Source: Ophiura sarsii
Taxonomy: Eukaryota; Echinodermata; Ophiuroidea; Amphilepidida; Ophiuridae
Direction: 5' to 3'
DNA: 64,000 bases
Assembly (NCBI GenBank): GCA_035610835.1
Contig: CM069446.1
Span: 49,639,625 to 49,703,624 of the forward strand
Below the pieces are notes generated by a model. The model saw only the letters and a list, made by a program, of their open reading frames with translations. It did not search any database and was not told the DNA's origin. The translations under genes and the position numbers were made by a program. This document shows positions 22,004 to 31,500 of the stretch, piece after piece. The first letter of the stretch is position 1, and each line of letters begins with the position of its first letter.

Positions 22004-22633
22004 TGGTTTTCTTTTCTGTTTTGTTATTACACTGTTTGTTTTTATAAATTGACAGGATTGCTTATCGTTCGCTATATTTATTGAATGTTGAATGATATTT
22101 TTTTCTTTTGCAATTTCACTGCGATAAAGAATGTCCTGTAAATATAATTGTGTTTACTACTCCTAGGCCTACATTGAATGGCCCCTAGCTAGTCTATGAA
22201 CATGATCTGCAAAGGCCAATTGTTATGTAAATAAGAAGCCAGTCGGCTCATGTCCTTGAATCGATTTTCCTATTTCCTACACCACCGAAACATTATTTCA
22301 ATAATAATAATACAGGCACATTGATTTGTATTACATAACGGCTGGCATTTACTTTACAAGTTTAGCTCAATCGATAATAACACACAACGAGTTTCTATTG
22401 TATTGGCATGTTGCATAGGAGTAGGACAGTTCGGTGGTATACCGCGGTTCATTCACATTTAATGATTCCTTGCACACTAAACAGTCAGTGGAAAATTAAA
22501 ATGAAATCGTAAATAATTCCACATTCCAAAATAAACTATAATTGAACAATAATGAATAATTATACGAAATGATAAACAATATCGAAAACTAATAAAAATG
22601 TATATAAACGATTAAAATAAAATTTCAAGACGT

Positions 22634-22706
22634 GATAGGAGTCGAACCCACGACCTCCGGTTTACTAGTCCAATGCTCTACCGCTGAGCCAACTATACGC
22701 TATGTG
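22634..22706 (-). tRNA. tRNA-Thr(AGT)-like sequence
   Basis: On the minus strand GGCTCAGCGGTAGAGC forms a good D arm. The loop CTAGTAA gives anticodon AGT, as in tRNA-Thr, and GTGGGTTCGACTCC forms the T arm. The acceptor stem pairs badly (at most three of seven) and one anticodon-stem pair is A-A. It is therefore likely a pseudogene or tRNA-derived repeat head. Confidence 0.45.
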
Positions 22707-23225
22707 AACGCAATAACAAACAACAGTAATATGGTTCAACATACCACTCTTCTCTAAATTGGATGTTTAAAATGCTTTATATTTCTTAATCTTTGTAGTT
22801 TTAAGATAGTTTCTCGTTCAAAAGTTGATTATTTAGTGTTAAAGAAAGTAATTCTGATTTAAATGTAACGAATAACACTACTTTTTGAAACAATTCTAGA
22901 TATATTATATTTCGTTTGTACAGCATTTTGTCGATTTATGTGCACACTTTTACGACTTAGTATTGCATCATGGGCTTTTTGCCGGGCACGCGAGGACTTA
23001 GGAGCGAAGCGAGTCATGTGATTTTTGTCCAGGACAAACACTTGATATGTACACGCCCCTTTAAGAATCGGTTCACAAAGTACGGGATTTGTTATTCGTT
23101 AAATCTAATAAATCATAGACTCATTTTATAGACAACAACACCGTGTTGAAAAACCCGTGTGTATTTAGGGAATAGTTGAATGAGAACTATATTTGGGTAT
23201 AAAGCGCTGAGGATTTCAAGAAAAC

Positions 23226-23301
23226 CGCAATAGCTCAGTTGGTTTAAGATTAGGACTCTCAATAGTCAGCAGGCCGTACGTTCGAATCTTTGTGGCGGTT
23301 T
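23226..23301 (+). tRNA. tRNA-Leu(CAA)-like sequence, degenerate
   Basis: TAGCTCAGTTGG is a perfect A box and ACGTTCGAATC a fair B box. The acceptor (ACCGCAA with TGGCGGT) pairs at six of seven positions. The anticodon loop CTCAAT has six bases and would read CAA; the D and T stems pair poorly and the long variable arm of tRNA-Leu is absent. Likely a tRNA pseudogene. Confidence 0.35.
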
Positions 23302-23560
23302 ATATTCCTTGTGCTCTATACTTAGAGGGGTGGAGTCTGGGTAGAGGTCGGTTAGGGATTTAAGTATGCCGAAATATAATATTTATTCTTAAATAGTCTA
23401 AAAACGCAGAAAAATGACACTATTTAGGGGAGTAAGATTCATAATGCTACTTGATTACACACATTATGCCTATACCAGAAAACAATAACACGTTGTATGT
23501 TTAATGGCTCCCATAGGCCTATTGTTTAGTATTCAATGATAACATTATCCATGCTTGTAC

Positions 23561-23586
23561 CAGGGAGGTGTCATTGACACCTCCCT
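23561..23586. mobile_element. 26-bp minimal hAT-like insertion
   Basis: CAGGGAGGTGTC and its inverse GACACCTCCCT are almost back to back, flanked by perfect 8-bp repeats GCTTGTAC (23553-23560 and 23587-23594). CAGGG ends and an 8-bp duplication are typical of hAT. A longer member of the same family, with a 7-of-8 target duplication, is at 52820-52879. Confidence 0.75.
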
Positions 23587-23794
23587 GCTTGTACTGCTTA
23601 CTCTAAAATCATCCACGGCTGAACAATAGTCTTTAAAGGCCACATCAAGGATGATTATTCTTATGACGTTAACGAGTGGATTACGATAAGCCTAGCAATG
23701 AATAGGCGGCTACAAACATATCGTTTGAGTCGGGGTTTGAGGAGTGTCGCGATTAGCCTCTATCACCTGCCATGATAAAACCTGGCACTTGTAC

Positions 23795-24212
23795 CCCGGG
23801 GGGGGGGGGGGGCACTCAACTTTTTTGGGGGTAGGGGTGTGCCGCCCACCCAAAAAGGGGGCTAAAGAACTGAACTGAGTGGATTTTATGACGAAAAATA
23901 GGGTCTTAGGAACTGATTTTTTTCCCCCAAAAAATAGGTCTTGAGAACTAGCCTATAGTTCAATTTTCGATTTATTTTGGTTTAAGAACGCAAAATTTTC
24001 GGAAAATTGGGGCTTTGGAACACAAAATTGGTGCTTTGGAACGCAAAATTAAGCGATTTTTGAATTTTCAATGAAAATGGGGTCTTAAGAACTGATGCAG
24101 GCTCAAAAGGGGGGGTGTCATAAGAACTAGCAGCAGAGGGTGAAAAAGGGGGTCTTCAGCGCGGCACCTAACTATACCCTTTTCAAATGTCAGTGCCCCC
24201 CCCCCCCCCGGG
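23795..24212. mobile_element. CCCGGG-ended foldback MITE with 8-bp duplication
   Basis: Starts CCCGGGG, ends CCCCGGG and is flanked by perfect ACTTGTAC repeats (23787-23794, 24213-24220). The interior reads as reversed AAGACCCCC-type repeats, as in the 3250 copy. An 8-bp duplication suggests a hAT-related or P-like transposase; the palindromic G/C end is unusual. Confidence 0.85.
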
Positions 24213-24388
24213 ACTTGTACTAGAAACCCGATAGGTGCACTTATAAAACTCGCCCATTGCTGGTGTGTTGGATTTCGATCACGACAGGAGCATGCGCAGA
24301 TGCGATTTTTGTGTAAGTGGTCTGTGATTTTGTCAATATTATATTTTACTGTGATTTGTCGATCTGCATTAAATGCAAAAAGTAACAA

Positions 24389-24405
24389 CGCCCCCGGCTG
24401 GACTC

Positions 24406-24445
<40 letters not shown>

Positions 24446-24462
24446 AATTGCGCCACGGAGGT
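24389..24462 (-). tRNA. tRNA-Asn(GTT)
   Basis: On the minus strand the sequence runs ACCTCCG (acceptor), GCGC...GCGC (D stem), TTCGG-CTGTTAA-CCGAA (anticodon arm with GTT) and GGTGG-TTCGAGT-CCAGC (T arm, one mismatch). The 3' acceptor strand CGGGGGC pairs at six of seven positions. A and B boxes (TGGCGCAATTGG, GGTTCGAGTCC) are intact. It closely resembles metazoan tRNA-Asn. The A-C first pair and the T-stem mismatch leave some doubt about function. Confidence 0.85.
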
Positions 24463-25137
24463 GATTATTTACTAGGCTGTTTTGGTTTGTCATGTTCACC
24501 CGTACACTTCCCCGTACACTTTCTTGCAAAGTCGGGCATCGTTTTTTCTCAAATGTTGCCTGCATATTGCCGTTGCTGTCGCCTTTAATACATGTGCTGT
24601 CAGTTGAACTTGGAACCAGCGTTTAATTTGAACTGTCTATTTTCAATAAAAAAATACTCCAATACGGGAAAAAATTCACAAAAGCTCACAGACAACAAAT
24701 AAGAACATCATTTTACTCGACCTAGAATTTCAATCAACGTATTTCAATCATCGGGAAAACCCGATGATGCGAGTGACGTCATTTAATGAGCTCATTAGCA
24801 TAATTTATGTCCGTGAAATGTACAATACAGTTTTATAAGTGAGGTGTACAATCTGGCAAATGGGTCGCTCTCTACGTCACAACAGGGATCGGGTGAACAC
24901 TGGTCAGCTTAATAATACAATCTTCCTCGCGCTTTCATGTGTCTGCTTCACTAATTGGGCCATCGAGAGTACTACAATAGTTTTATTGTTAACGCCAGAT
25001 AAGTAGAGAGGTTTCTAGTTAATCACCGATCTTTTTCCGATGCTTTTAACAATAGAACGAAATACCGTTGGAATATCGTTGTAAAATCGATAGAAAAATG
25101 ATTTAAAATCACTGTAGAGTTTGGATATCGCCCCTAA

Positions 25138-25335
25138 GGATTCATCAAAGAGAGACCATACCGATATTCATACAGTGATACGAGTTTTTATCGTTCAGGT
25201 AGCAAGACCTTGCATGGAGTCATACCACAAAGAAACCATACCAATGTGTGTACTGTAACAAGAGTTTTTATCATTCAGGTAGATGAAAGGATTCATGCCA
25301 CAGAGAAACCATACCAATGTTTGTACTGTAACAGG
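25138..25335 (+). pseudogene. Displaced finger tail of ZNF3
   Basis: GGATTCAT..., GAGAGACCATACC and ATACCAATGT...TACTGTAACAAGAG segments continue the degenerate fingers of ZNF3. They match the ZNF2 tail at 5925-6115 in reverse complement. They were separated from ZNF3 by the 3.96-kb insertion. Confidence 0.8.
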
Positions 25336-25337
25336 AA

Positions 25338-25676
25338 ATTATGTGATCTTTTCCAGAGAGCGCCCTCTATTCATGATTTTTTTTAGAAAGTAGATTTTCT
25401 TGCAGATTTACATTTCCGATCATAAATCATACATACATTCCAAGTTACAGAGCGATACGATTCCTAATTACCTCAAAATCATGGTTTTAGAGTGAATTTA
25501 GAGTGAAAAATATAAACTCTAAAACCATGATTTTGAAGTAATTAAGAATCGTATCGCCCTGTAACTTGGAATGCCTGCATGATTTATGATCAGAAATGTA
25601 AATCTGCAAGAAAATCTGCTTTCTATTTTTTTTTCGATGTTGAGGGCGTTCCCTGGAAAGATCACATAATATACCT
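25338..25676. mobile_element. TTAA-target foldback MITE, left end trimmed
   Basis: Two arms of about 150 bases, each with CAGATTTTCTTGCAGATTTA, CATAAATCAT and ACCATGATTTTGA-like pieces, face each other around 25500. The right end AGGTATATTATGTGATCTTT (inverted) is followed by TTAA at 25677-25680. The left terminus has lost a few bases compared with the family ends at 4800 and 13806. The left arm of the duplication has GAAATTAAGAAC at this site, with no insert. Confidence 0.85.
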
Positions 25677-25847
25677 TTAAGAACATTTGAGAGGTGCTAA
25701 AAAGGAACAGAAAGTAGGGTAAAGTCGAGAGTTTTCGGTATTGCTTAAAACGACCGGGCATCAACTATGCAGCGGATTTTAGCCGTCAGTTTATAACGAC
25801 AAGGTCATTTTCATTACACGATTTGGGCGAAAGTGACCAAAACTAGG

Positions 25848-26011
25848 CGATGAAGTACGTCTTATCTGCATGCCGCCTATTTTCGGTCACTTTCGCTCAA
25901 ATCGTGTAATTGCATCGGTATTGCTTAAAATGGCAACGACCGATGCAATTACACGATGTGAGCGAAAGTGACCGAAAATAGGCGGCATGCAGATAAGACG
26001 TACTTCATCGC
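25848..26011. repeat. Hairpin with about 65-bp arms
   Basis: GGCGATGAAGTACGTCTTAT... at 25853 is mirrored at 26010, continuing through GCCTATTTTCGGTCACTTTCGC and ACACGATTTGAGCG-like sequence to a central TGCATCGG...CCGATGCA. It shares pieces with the outer end of the left arm (5820-5870). Confidence 0.8.
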
Positions 26012-26309
26012 CGGTCCGGTTTTGCTAGCCAATCCAGACGTAACTTGCCGTAGTTATTTCATTGTGTGGCCATATTGTGTACATACACCATAGTGTTTGC
26101 TAACATCTGTAGACTATTTTATGCTACATTTTGTTTGGATTGACGACTCGGAGTAGGAAAAAACTAACTGTAAAGAACGACGGTAGCGCGGGCGTCTAAA
26201 ACGCTAACGGGTCAACCATAGCTATTGAACAGACAGCAGAGCAATCACCCGTGGCGAAACCAAGTACTGCCTACGCAACGTGAACACTTGAGTCAGGCGG
26301 GATCTACTA

Positions 26310-26838
26310 AAGTGCTCAACAAAAGCAAGTCGTACACTTTGTTTAGATCATTTAAAGTAACTTTCAATTATTTTTTTACCAAACAGGCTAGATAGACATT
26401 TGAATGGATCTTTTCGGCACATTTTGACATAACACCTAACAACAAAGATAAACCATGATTAGCACCATTTATAGAATCAAAAGTCACATTTTCAATACAC
26501 AAAACCATTGCTAACAAGCACATACGCCGTATCAGTCCCGTGTTGATCACTGCACGTTTCCCCTCAATGGGCGGTCAATCCTGGTTATAGTAATGTCACA
26601 CACGGTGTGAACCTCACACACGCCCATTTTCCTCCCGCGTAGTGTATTGAAAATGTGACTAATTTTCTTTAAATGGCGCTAATCATGGTTTATCTTTGTT
26701 GCTATACGTTATGTTTGGTATCAAAATGTGTCCAAAATATCCATCCAAATGTCTATTTAGCTTGTTTGGTAAAAACATAATCAAAAGTTACTTTAAATGA
26801 CCTAAACAAAGTGTACGACTTTCTTTTGTTGAGCACTT
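26310..26838. mobile_element. TA-target foldback element, 529 bp
   Basis: Ends AAGTGCTCAACAAAAG and its inverse, flanked by TA (26308-26309 and 26839-26840). Arms of about 230 bases include GTCGTACACTTTGTTTAG and AAACCATGATTAGC. A TA target suggests a Tc1/mariner-type mobiliser. The ORF inside is one arm read through. Confidence 0.7.
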
Positions 26839-26849
26839 TATATGGTTTG

Positions 26850-27050
26850 AGCTGGACTAACCTTAGGTAAGTCGAGCCAAGCCGGACCAATACCTTACGT
26901 TAGTCAGAATGGACACCATCTGGACTAACTTAAAGCTAGTCGATCGACTAGCCTAAACTAGTCCAACTTAGGACGGATTAACATTAAACTAGTCGAGCTT
27001 CAAGCTAGTCCAGCAGGCTAAAGCTAGTCAAAATGGACACCATCTAGAAA
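26850..27050. repeat. Cluster of CTAGTC-type short repeats
   Basis: Many copies of AGCTAGTC, TAGTCGA and GGACTAAC in both orientations, with the phrase AATGGACACCATCT twice (26908 and 27031). A degenerate repeat of unknown origin. Confidence 0.5.
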
Positions 27051-29900
27051 ATTATATTCAAATTATTGGGGGGTTTTTGTCGTTGAGAGGTCTCCCCATA
27101 ACAATATTTGACAAGCTATGCGACAGAAGAATGAATTTCATTTGTTAGCCTCAACAAATCTCTTGCTATGAATCAACGCTTTTGACAACTATGTGCTTTC
27201 AATTTTGTACCTTTTTCCAAAACTTGTTTTGTCAATTTTACTCTAGTAGAAGAATATTAAGCCCAGCATTGAAATTGCATGTCATTATATAAAGATAACT
27301 TTATATGCTATTCTTAATGGTATTATTCTTGGATAACGCCGTTCACGTGTATGCCAGTTATGGGATTGAAACAAAGATAAAACAATTGAAACTGACATAA
27401 ATCATGTAGCTGTTGCAGAAACTTTATTTGTTTTATCAATTTTAATACGAAAAAATGATTTAAACCATACATTTAGGCTGAATTTCCCAATATTGACCGT
27501 CAAACAGTGGTCAAATATTTAATTTTCACTTTAAATGTTTTATATATAGCTTGCATTTTCGTTTAAAAGGGGTATGTACCATTACATTAACTATTGTATT
27601 AAATTACATGCACACTGCATCGCATATTGTGAAGTTGTTCTCTTTTTTTGATTGATATGGATATTTTAGGGTAAATTCCGTTATCCCTGTGAACAGCGTT
27701 ATCCATGGTTATCCCGACATACACACGCGAAATAAGCCTGACGAAAACACATGCTCAATACTTGCTAAATAGAGCGATTTGGCTATGTGTAGCGCGGTAG
27801 TAAACACTCATATATATATGTGGACTATGAGCCATATATTTACACTTACAGCATATTCTAGAAGAAACCGTTTGGTTCACAAAGTGAAATGCGTTATATA
27901 GAACACAAAAGAAGAAGCAAACTCACTGTTTTCAATGTTTCGCTGCTGTATCTAGACTTCTCAAAGATTTTCCAAAGAAGAAAGATTGTGCTCTTGCAAT
28001 ATTTTCTTCAAATGAGGGTGATAACACTTTACCATGTTTACAGGATAACGCCGTTCACGATAACGCCTTTTACGTTTTCATCCCTTTTCGGACCTTCTGC
28101 TAGCCATAGGCCTATGGTTGCATTTCTATTTTTTTTCGACACAAATGGTGAGAAAAACATTGGACCTATAATATATTACCTTTTATACGGTAACAGAATA
28201 CCTACTTTACCGAGAAATATCGATCACGGAGTTCACAAGCTTAAAATAGTCGTTTGAAATACTGAACTTCAACATGTTTTATAGCCCAAATGATGCGCCA
28301 GAGACTTTCGAGGTGATATAATTTTAATAGCGTGGTGGGTTTGCTAGGGGATTGTTCATAAACGATTGCAAATTTAGTACATTCAGTTTATGTTGGAACG
28401 CTAGCTGTGCGGATATCGGAAATTACACACATTTCGTGGAAAGTTCATTTGATATTAAAAGTGCACGTTAAGATTAATGTAGGCAGAACTAAATGCCTTT
28501 ATATTTTGGTTTGATACGTTTGCTACATTTACTCGTACCAAAATATTACAAAAACTTGAATTGAGAATTAAATTCAGCAGCATATTGAGACATCGAGCTG
28601 TGGAAACAGTGTTTTGGTGGTTTTGAGGGCCTTTCAGTACAAATATGAACCTGATAATGTCATTTAAAGTATGGCAAACCATGGTGTTCTGAGTAGAACT
28701 CATCGAGATTTACCATAATATTAATAAACATTTGTGATATATACTTGCAGTAAGAATTCCCGGATCAAAGAATGATAAAAACCCAAGTGGTCCCATTTTT
28801 TGTGGAATGGCCCGTATAGGCTTTTTAAGCCTGGCCCGAGCAATTTGCTTGAGTCTGGTCCCTTCAGGACCCAAGCGTGTGTCTGTACGGACCGACCGTG
28901 TAAACAAACAAACAAACAAACTAAACTGTACGAGAATTGCGTTCAGTTAAACGCTGTGTCTAAAGTCAAAGTTAGACGCGTGTTTTAGCTTAAAACCACG
29001 TTTAACTACGTACGAGAATACGGCCCTATATTTCCATCCTTCCCCTACCCGGGTTTGTTTCATTTTATTCTGTTTTGCAATTCGGCTTCTCGGTGTCAAA
29101 ATTCTTAACTGCTTAAAGTTGAATATGATCCTAGTGGATAGTTATCATTGGAAAGCGTAGAACAACTAGAATACGAGAATATTGTGTAACTTTTTTTTAA
29201 AGGATTGAGCAAGCCACAATACCAATTTAATTTTTTTTTTTGTAGCCCCCCCCCCCCCCCCAACTTTTCTGTAAAAAGAATCAAAGATCTTATAAATTAG
29301 GCGACCACCGATGACGTCAGGAGTGGGACCAAATTCCGAGACTCCCATCGCATTTCAAAGAAACCATAGAGAGTATCCACATCACTCATGCATGCATGCC
29401 CATAACAAAAGCTCATCGTTCCCGTATGAGTATTCGTTGTTCAGATCAATTCAATGCACGATCTCTTATACACGCTTCACTGGTCAAGAATTACATATAT
29501 GGCTATGTGTTTTGAACTCACCACCCAAAAAGGGTGGTGGCGTTGCATTTTTGGTGACGAATCATCCATCTCTCTGTATTAACTCAACAATTAATTGAAT
29601 GTGGTAGAGCTATGGTTGAGTTGTCATGTGAAAGCCTATTTATCTAGCTGCATTGTGTGAATAAATCAGTTATTTCTATTATAACTGTTTGGCTGAGATA
29701 TGATTGATTATTATTTTGAAAGTCAAGGGTGGTGGCGGTGGCGGCGCTATGTACAATCTCTATGGGGTAGAAAATGTTCCCAATTCTACGTTCAATTTAA
29801 AATAACTCCTCATCCCTGTATGGTTACAAACATGATTTTGCTCTCATTTTATAGATTATTTTATATTATATAAGGTAAAACTGTTTCAATAAACGTGACA
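27051..29900. other. AT-rich, mostly unassigned
   Basis: No gene is supported. GGATAACGCCGTTCACG occurs at 27332 and 28042, with a related inverted copy near 27700. Bases 28925-29120 are a fragment of the TCTCGTAC TIR-repeat plus sequence also found at 9830-9900. A C run is at 29247-29262. Bases 29515-29755 carry a GCCACCC...GGGTGGCG repeat related to the intron element at 7805-8974 and to sequence at 41405 and 47810. Confidence 0.4.
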
Positions 29901-29909
29901 ACTGATATG

Positions 29910-30370
29910 TAACAATTGTAATCATGAGTCGATTGCATTGTCCTTGGCTTTTTCCCTATTCGCTACACAGTGAACTTGCCCTAATTCATCGGTTTTACAT
30001 ACACGACTATAACACAAAAAGTATTCAACCGATGATAGCAAAATTATACATTTTTTAGAAAGCTCTCAAATAGGGGAATTCAAAAATGCCGTTTAAATCA
30101 GGATAGGGTGCATACCCTAAAAATATACTTGTAAACGTTTGCGCTCATTTACTTCTCGATATAGTATATTTCAACAAGTTACCATTGACAACCATTATAT
30201 TCTGATGAGTAATTGCATGAGGAACTAATATGCACAGTAAAAATTATGATTGGGATAGGTATGAAAATATTATTGAGCTTAAATCAAAATATGATAAAAT
30301 CGATATTCTTTTAACATTCTTAGTCACAACATGTTACCATAAGGTCCTATCTAGATTCACATAGCATATT
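29910..30370. repeat. Dispersed repeat, second copy at 43570-44090
   Basis: GGCTTTTTCCCTATTCGCTACACAGT, GTATTCAACC, ATGATAGCAAAA and GAAAGCTCTCAA occur in the same order in both places. A further fragment lies at 49370-49400, next to the LINE. No protein is encoded. Confidence 0.65.
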
Positions 30371-30856
30371 TGGATTTCCTTTAGAAAATATATACTTTGT
30401 ATGTGCATGGACTTATAGTTATTGCGATATGCTAATTCGAATCTCAGATGGTGTAAAATGTAAAACATTTGGCGGGTTATTTGAATTGAATGGGTATCCA
30501 TTCAACATGCGTGTCGGTCACACAGATTATGTGATGTTATGACTCCATAGCCGACTCTTTTATATTTCTGAAATTTTGAAATATACTTTAGTTCCAGCAA
30601 ATATGGTCGACACATGGGTGCTCTCTATTAATTACGTTAGGGCAATGAACACATTTGTTTAAAATGATCGCGTCATTGAAGAAGTCATAAGTGATTTGTT
30701 TTGGTTTTATTTGATTTATATACCACTGATTTTTATTTGATGGATGGATACAAGTTGACACCTTCCAAAACGGATTGCATGGCAGTGAGCTTATTTACAT
30801 TCAGATATGAAGAGGTATTTTGCAAAAGGGCTATGGTGCATTTTTTCAAAAAATGA

Positions 30857-31128
30857 GTTTGATATAGAAATGTATAGGGAAAAATCATATGTTTCAAGGG
30901 AACAAAGTCATTTTTTTCAAAAAGACCTACATCTCATTGTAAACAGCCATTGAAATTGTTGTTTTGTTGCAAAAGGGCCTGTATCCAGAATTATATCGGG
31001 ATACAGGCCCTTTTGCAACAAAACAACAACTTCAATGGCTGTTTACAATGAGATGTAGGTATTTTTGAAAAAAATGACTTTATTTCCTTGAAACATATGA
31101 TTGTGACCTATACATTTCAATATCAAAC
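30857..31128. repeat. Long hairpin, about 130-bp arms and 12-base loop
   Basis: GTTTGATATAGAAATGTATA... at 30857 is mirrored to 31128, with the best pairing around GTTGCAAAAGGGCCTGTATCC / GGATACAGGCCCTTTTGC. The loop is 30987-30998. Arms differ at a few positions. It is inside the host element. Confidence 0.85.
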
Positions 31129-31359
31129 TTATTTATTTTCAATGATTAAAATAAATGATTTTTTGTGTGTGGTATTTTTTCTTTATGTACAAACAGATGG
31201 AGTTTTGTTGCAAAAGGGCCTACATCCAAATTTTCAAAAAATGTAAACATGATTTAAAAAAAAATTAAAACTAGCACATTTAAAATTTATATCAATTTCA
31301 ATTAGTATGTAGTGTACCTCTTTCATAATCCATTCAGTTTTTCGGGTGTCTACTAACCT

Positions 31360-31500
31360 AAGACCTAAGACCTAAGACCCAAGACCTAAGACCCAAAACC
31401 TAAGACCCAAAACCTAAGACCCAAAAACTAAGACCCAAAACCTAAGACCCAAAACCTAAGACCCAAAAACTAAGACCCAAAACCTAAGACCCAAAAACTA
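31360..31500. repeat. 14-bp tandem repeat, left outer domain
   Basis: About nine units of ACCCAAAACCTAAG with minor variants (AACTAAG). The mirror domain is at 40430-40555. The unit shares CCTAAGACCC with the ends of the 156-bp unit, so one may derive from the other. Confidence 0.9.

Larger units (their letters stand above)
21173..25134. mobile_element. 3.96-kb TIR element carrying tRNA-like sequences
   Basis: Ends GGGGCGATATCCAAACTCTA and its inverse extend as near-identical terminal inverted repeats of about 220 bp (21173-21392 and 24915-25134). TAA is duplicated at 21170-21172 and 25135-25137. The left arm of the inverted duplication keeps the empty site ACATAAGGATTC (rc, near 6120). TAA duplication with GG-ended TIRs fits PIF/Harbinger. 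No transposase ORF is present. The interior holds four tRNA or tRNA-like sequences, an (AAT)n tract, a CCCGGG MITE and a 26-bp hAT-like insertion. It split the degenerate tail of ZNF3. Confidence 0.85.
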
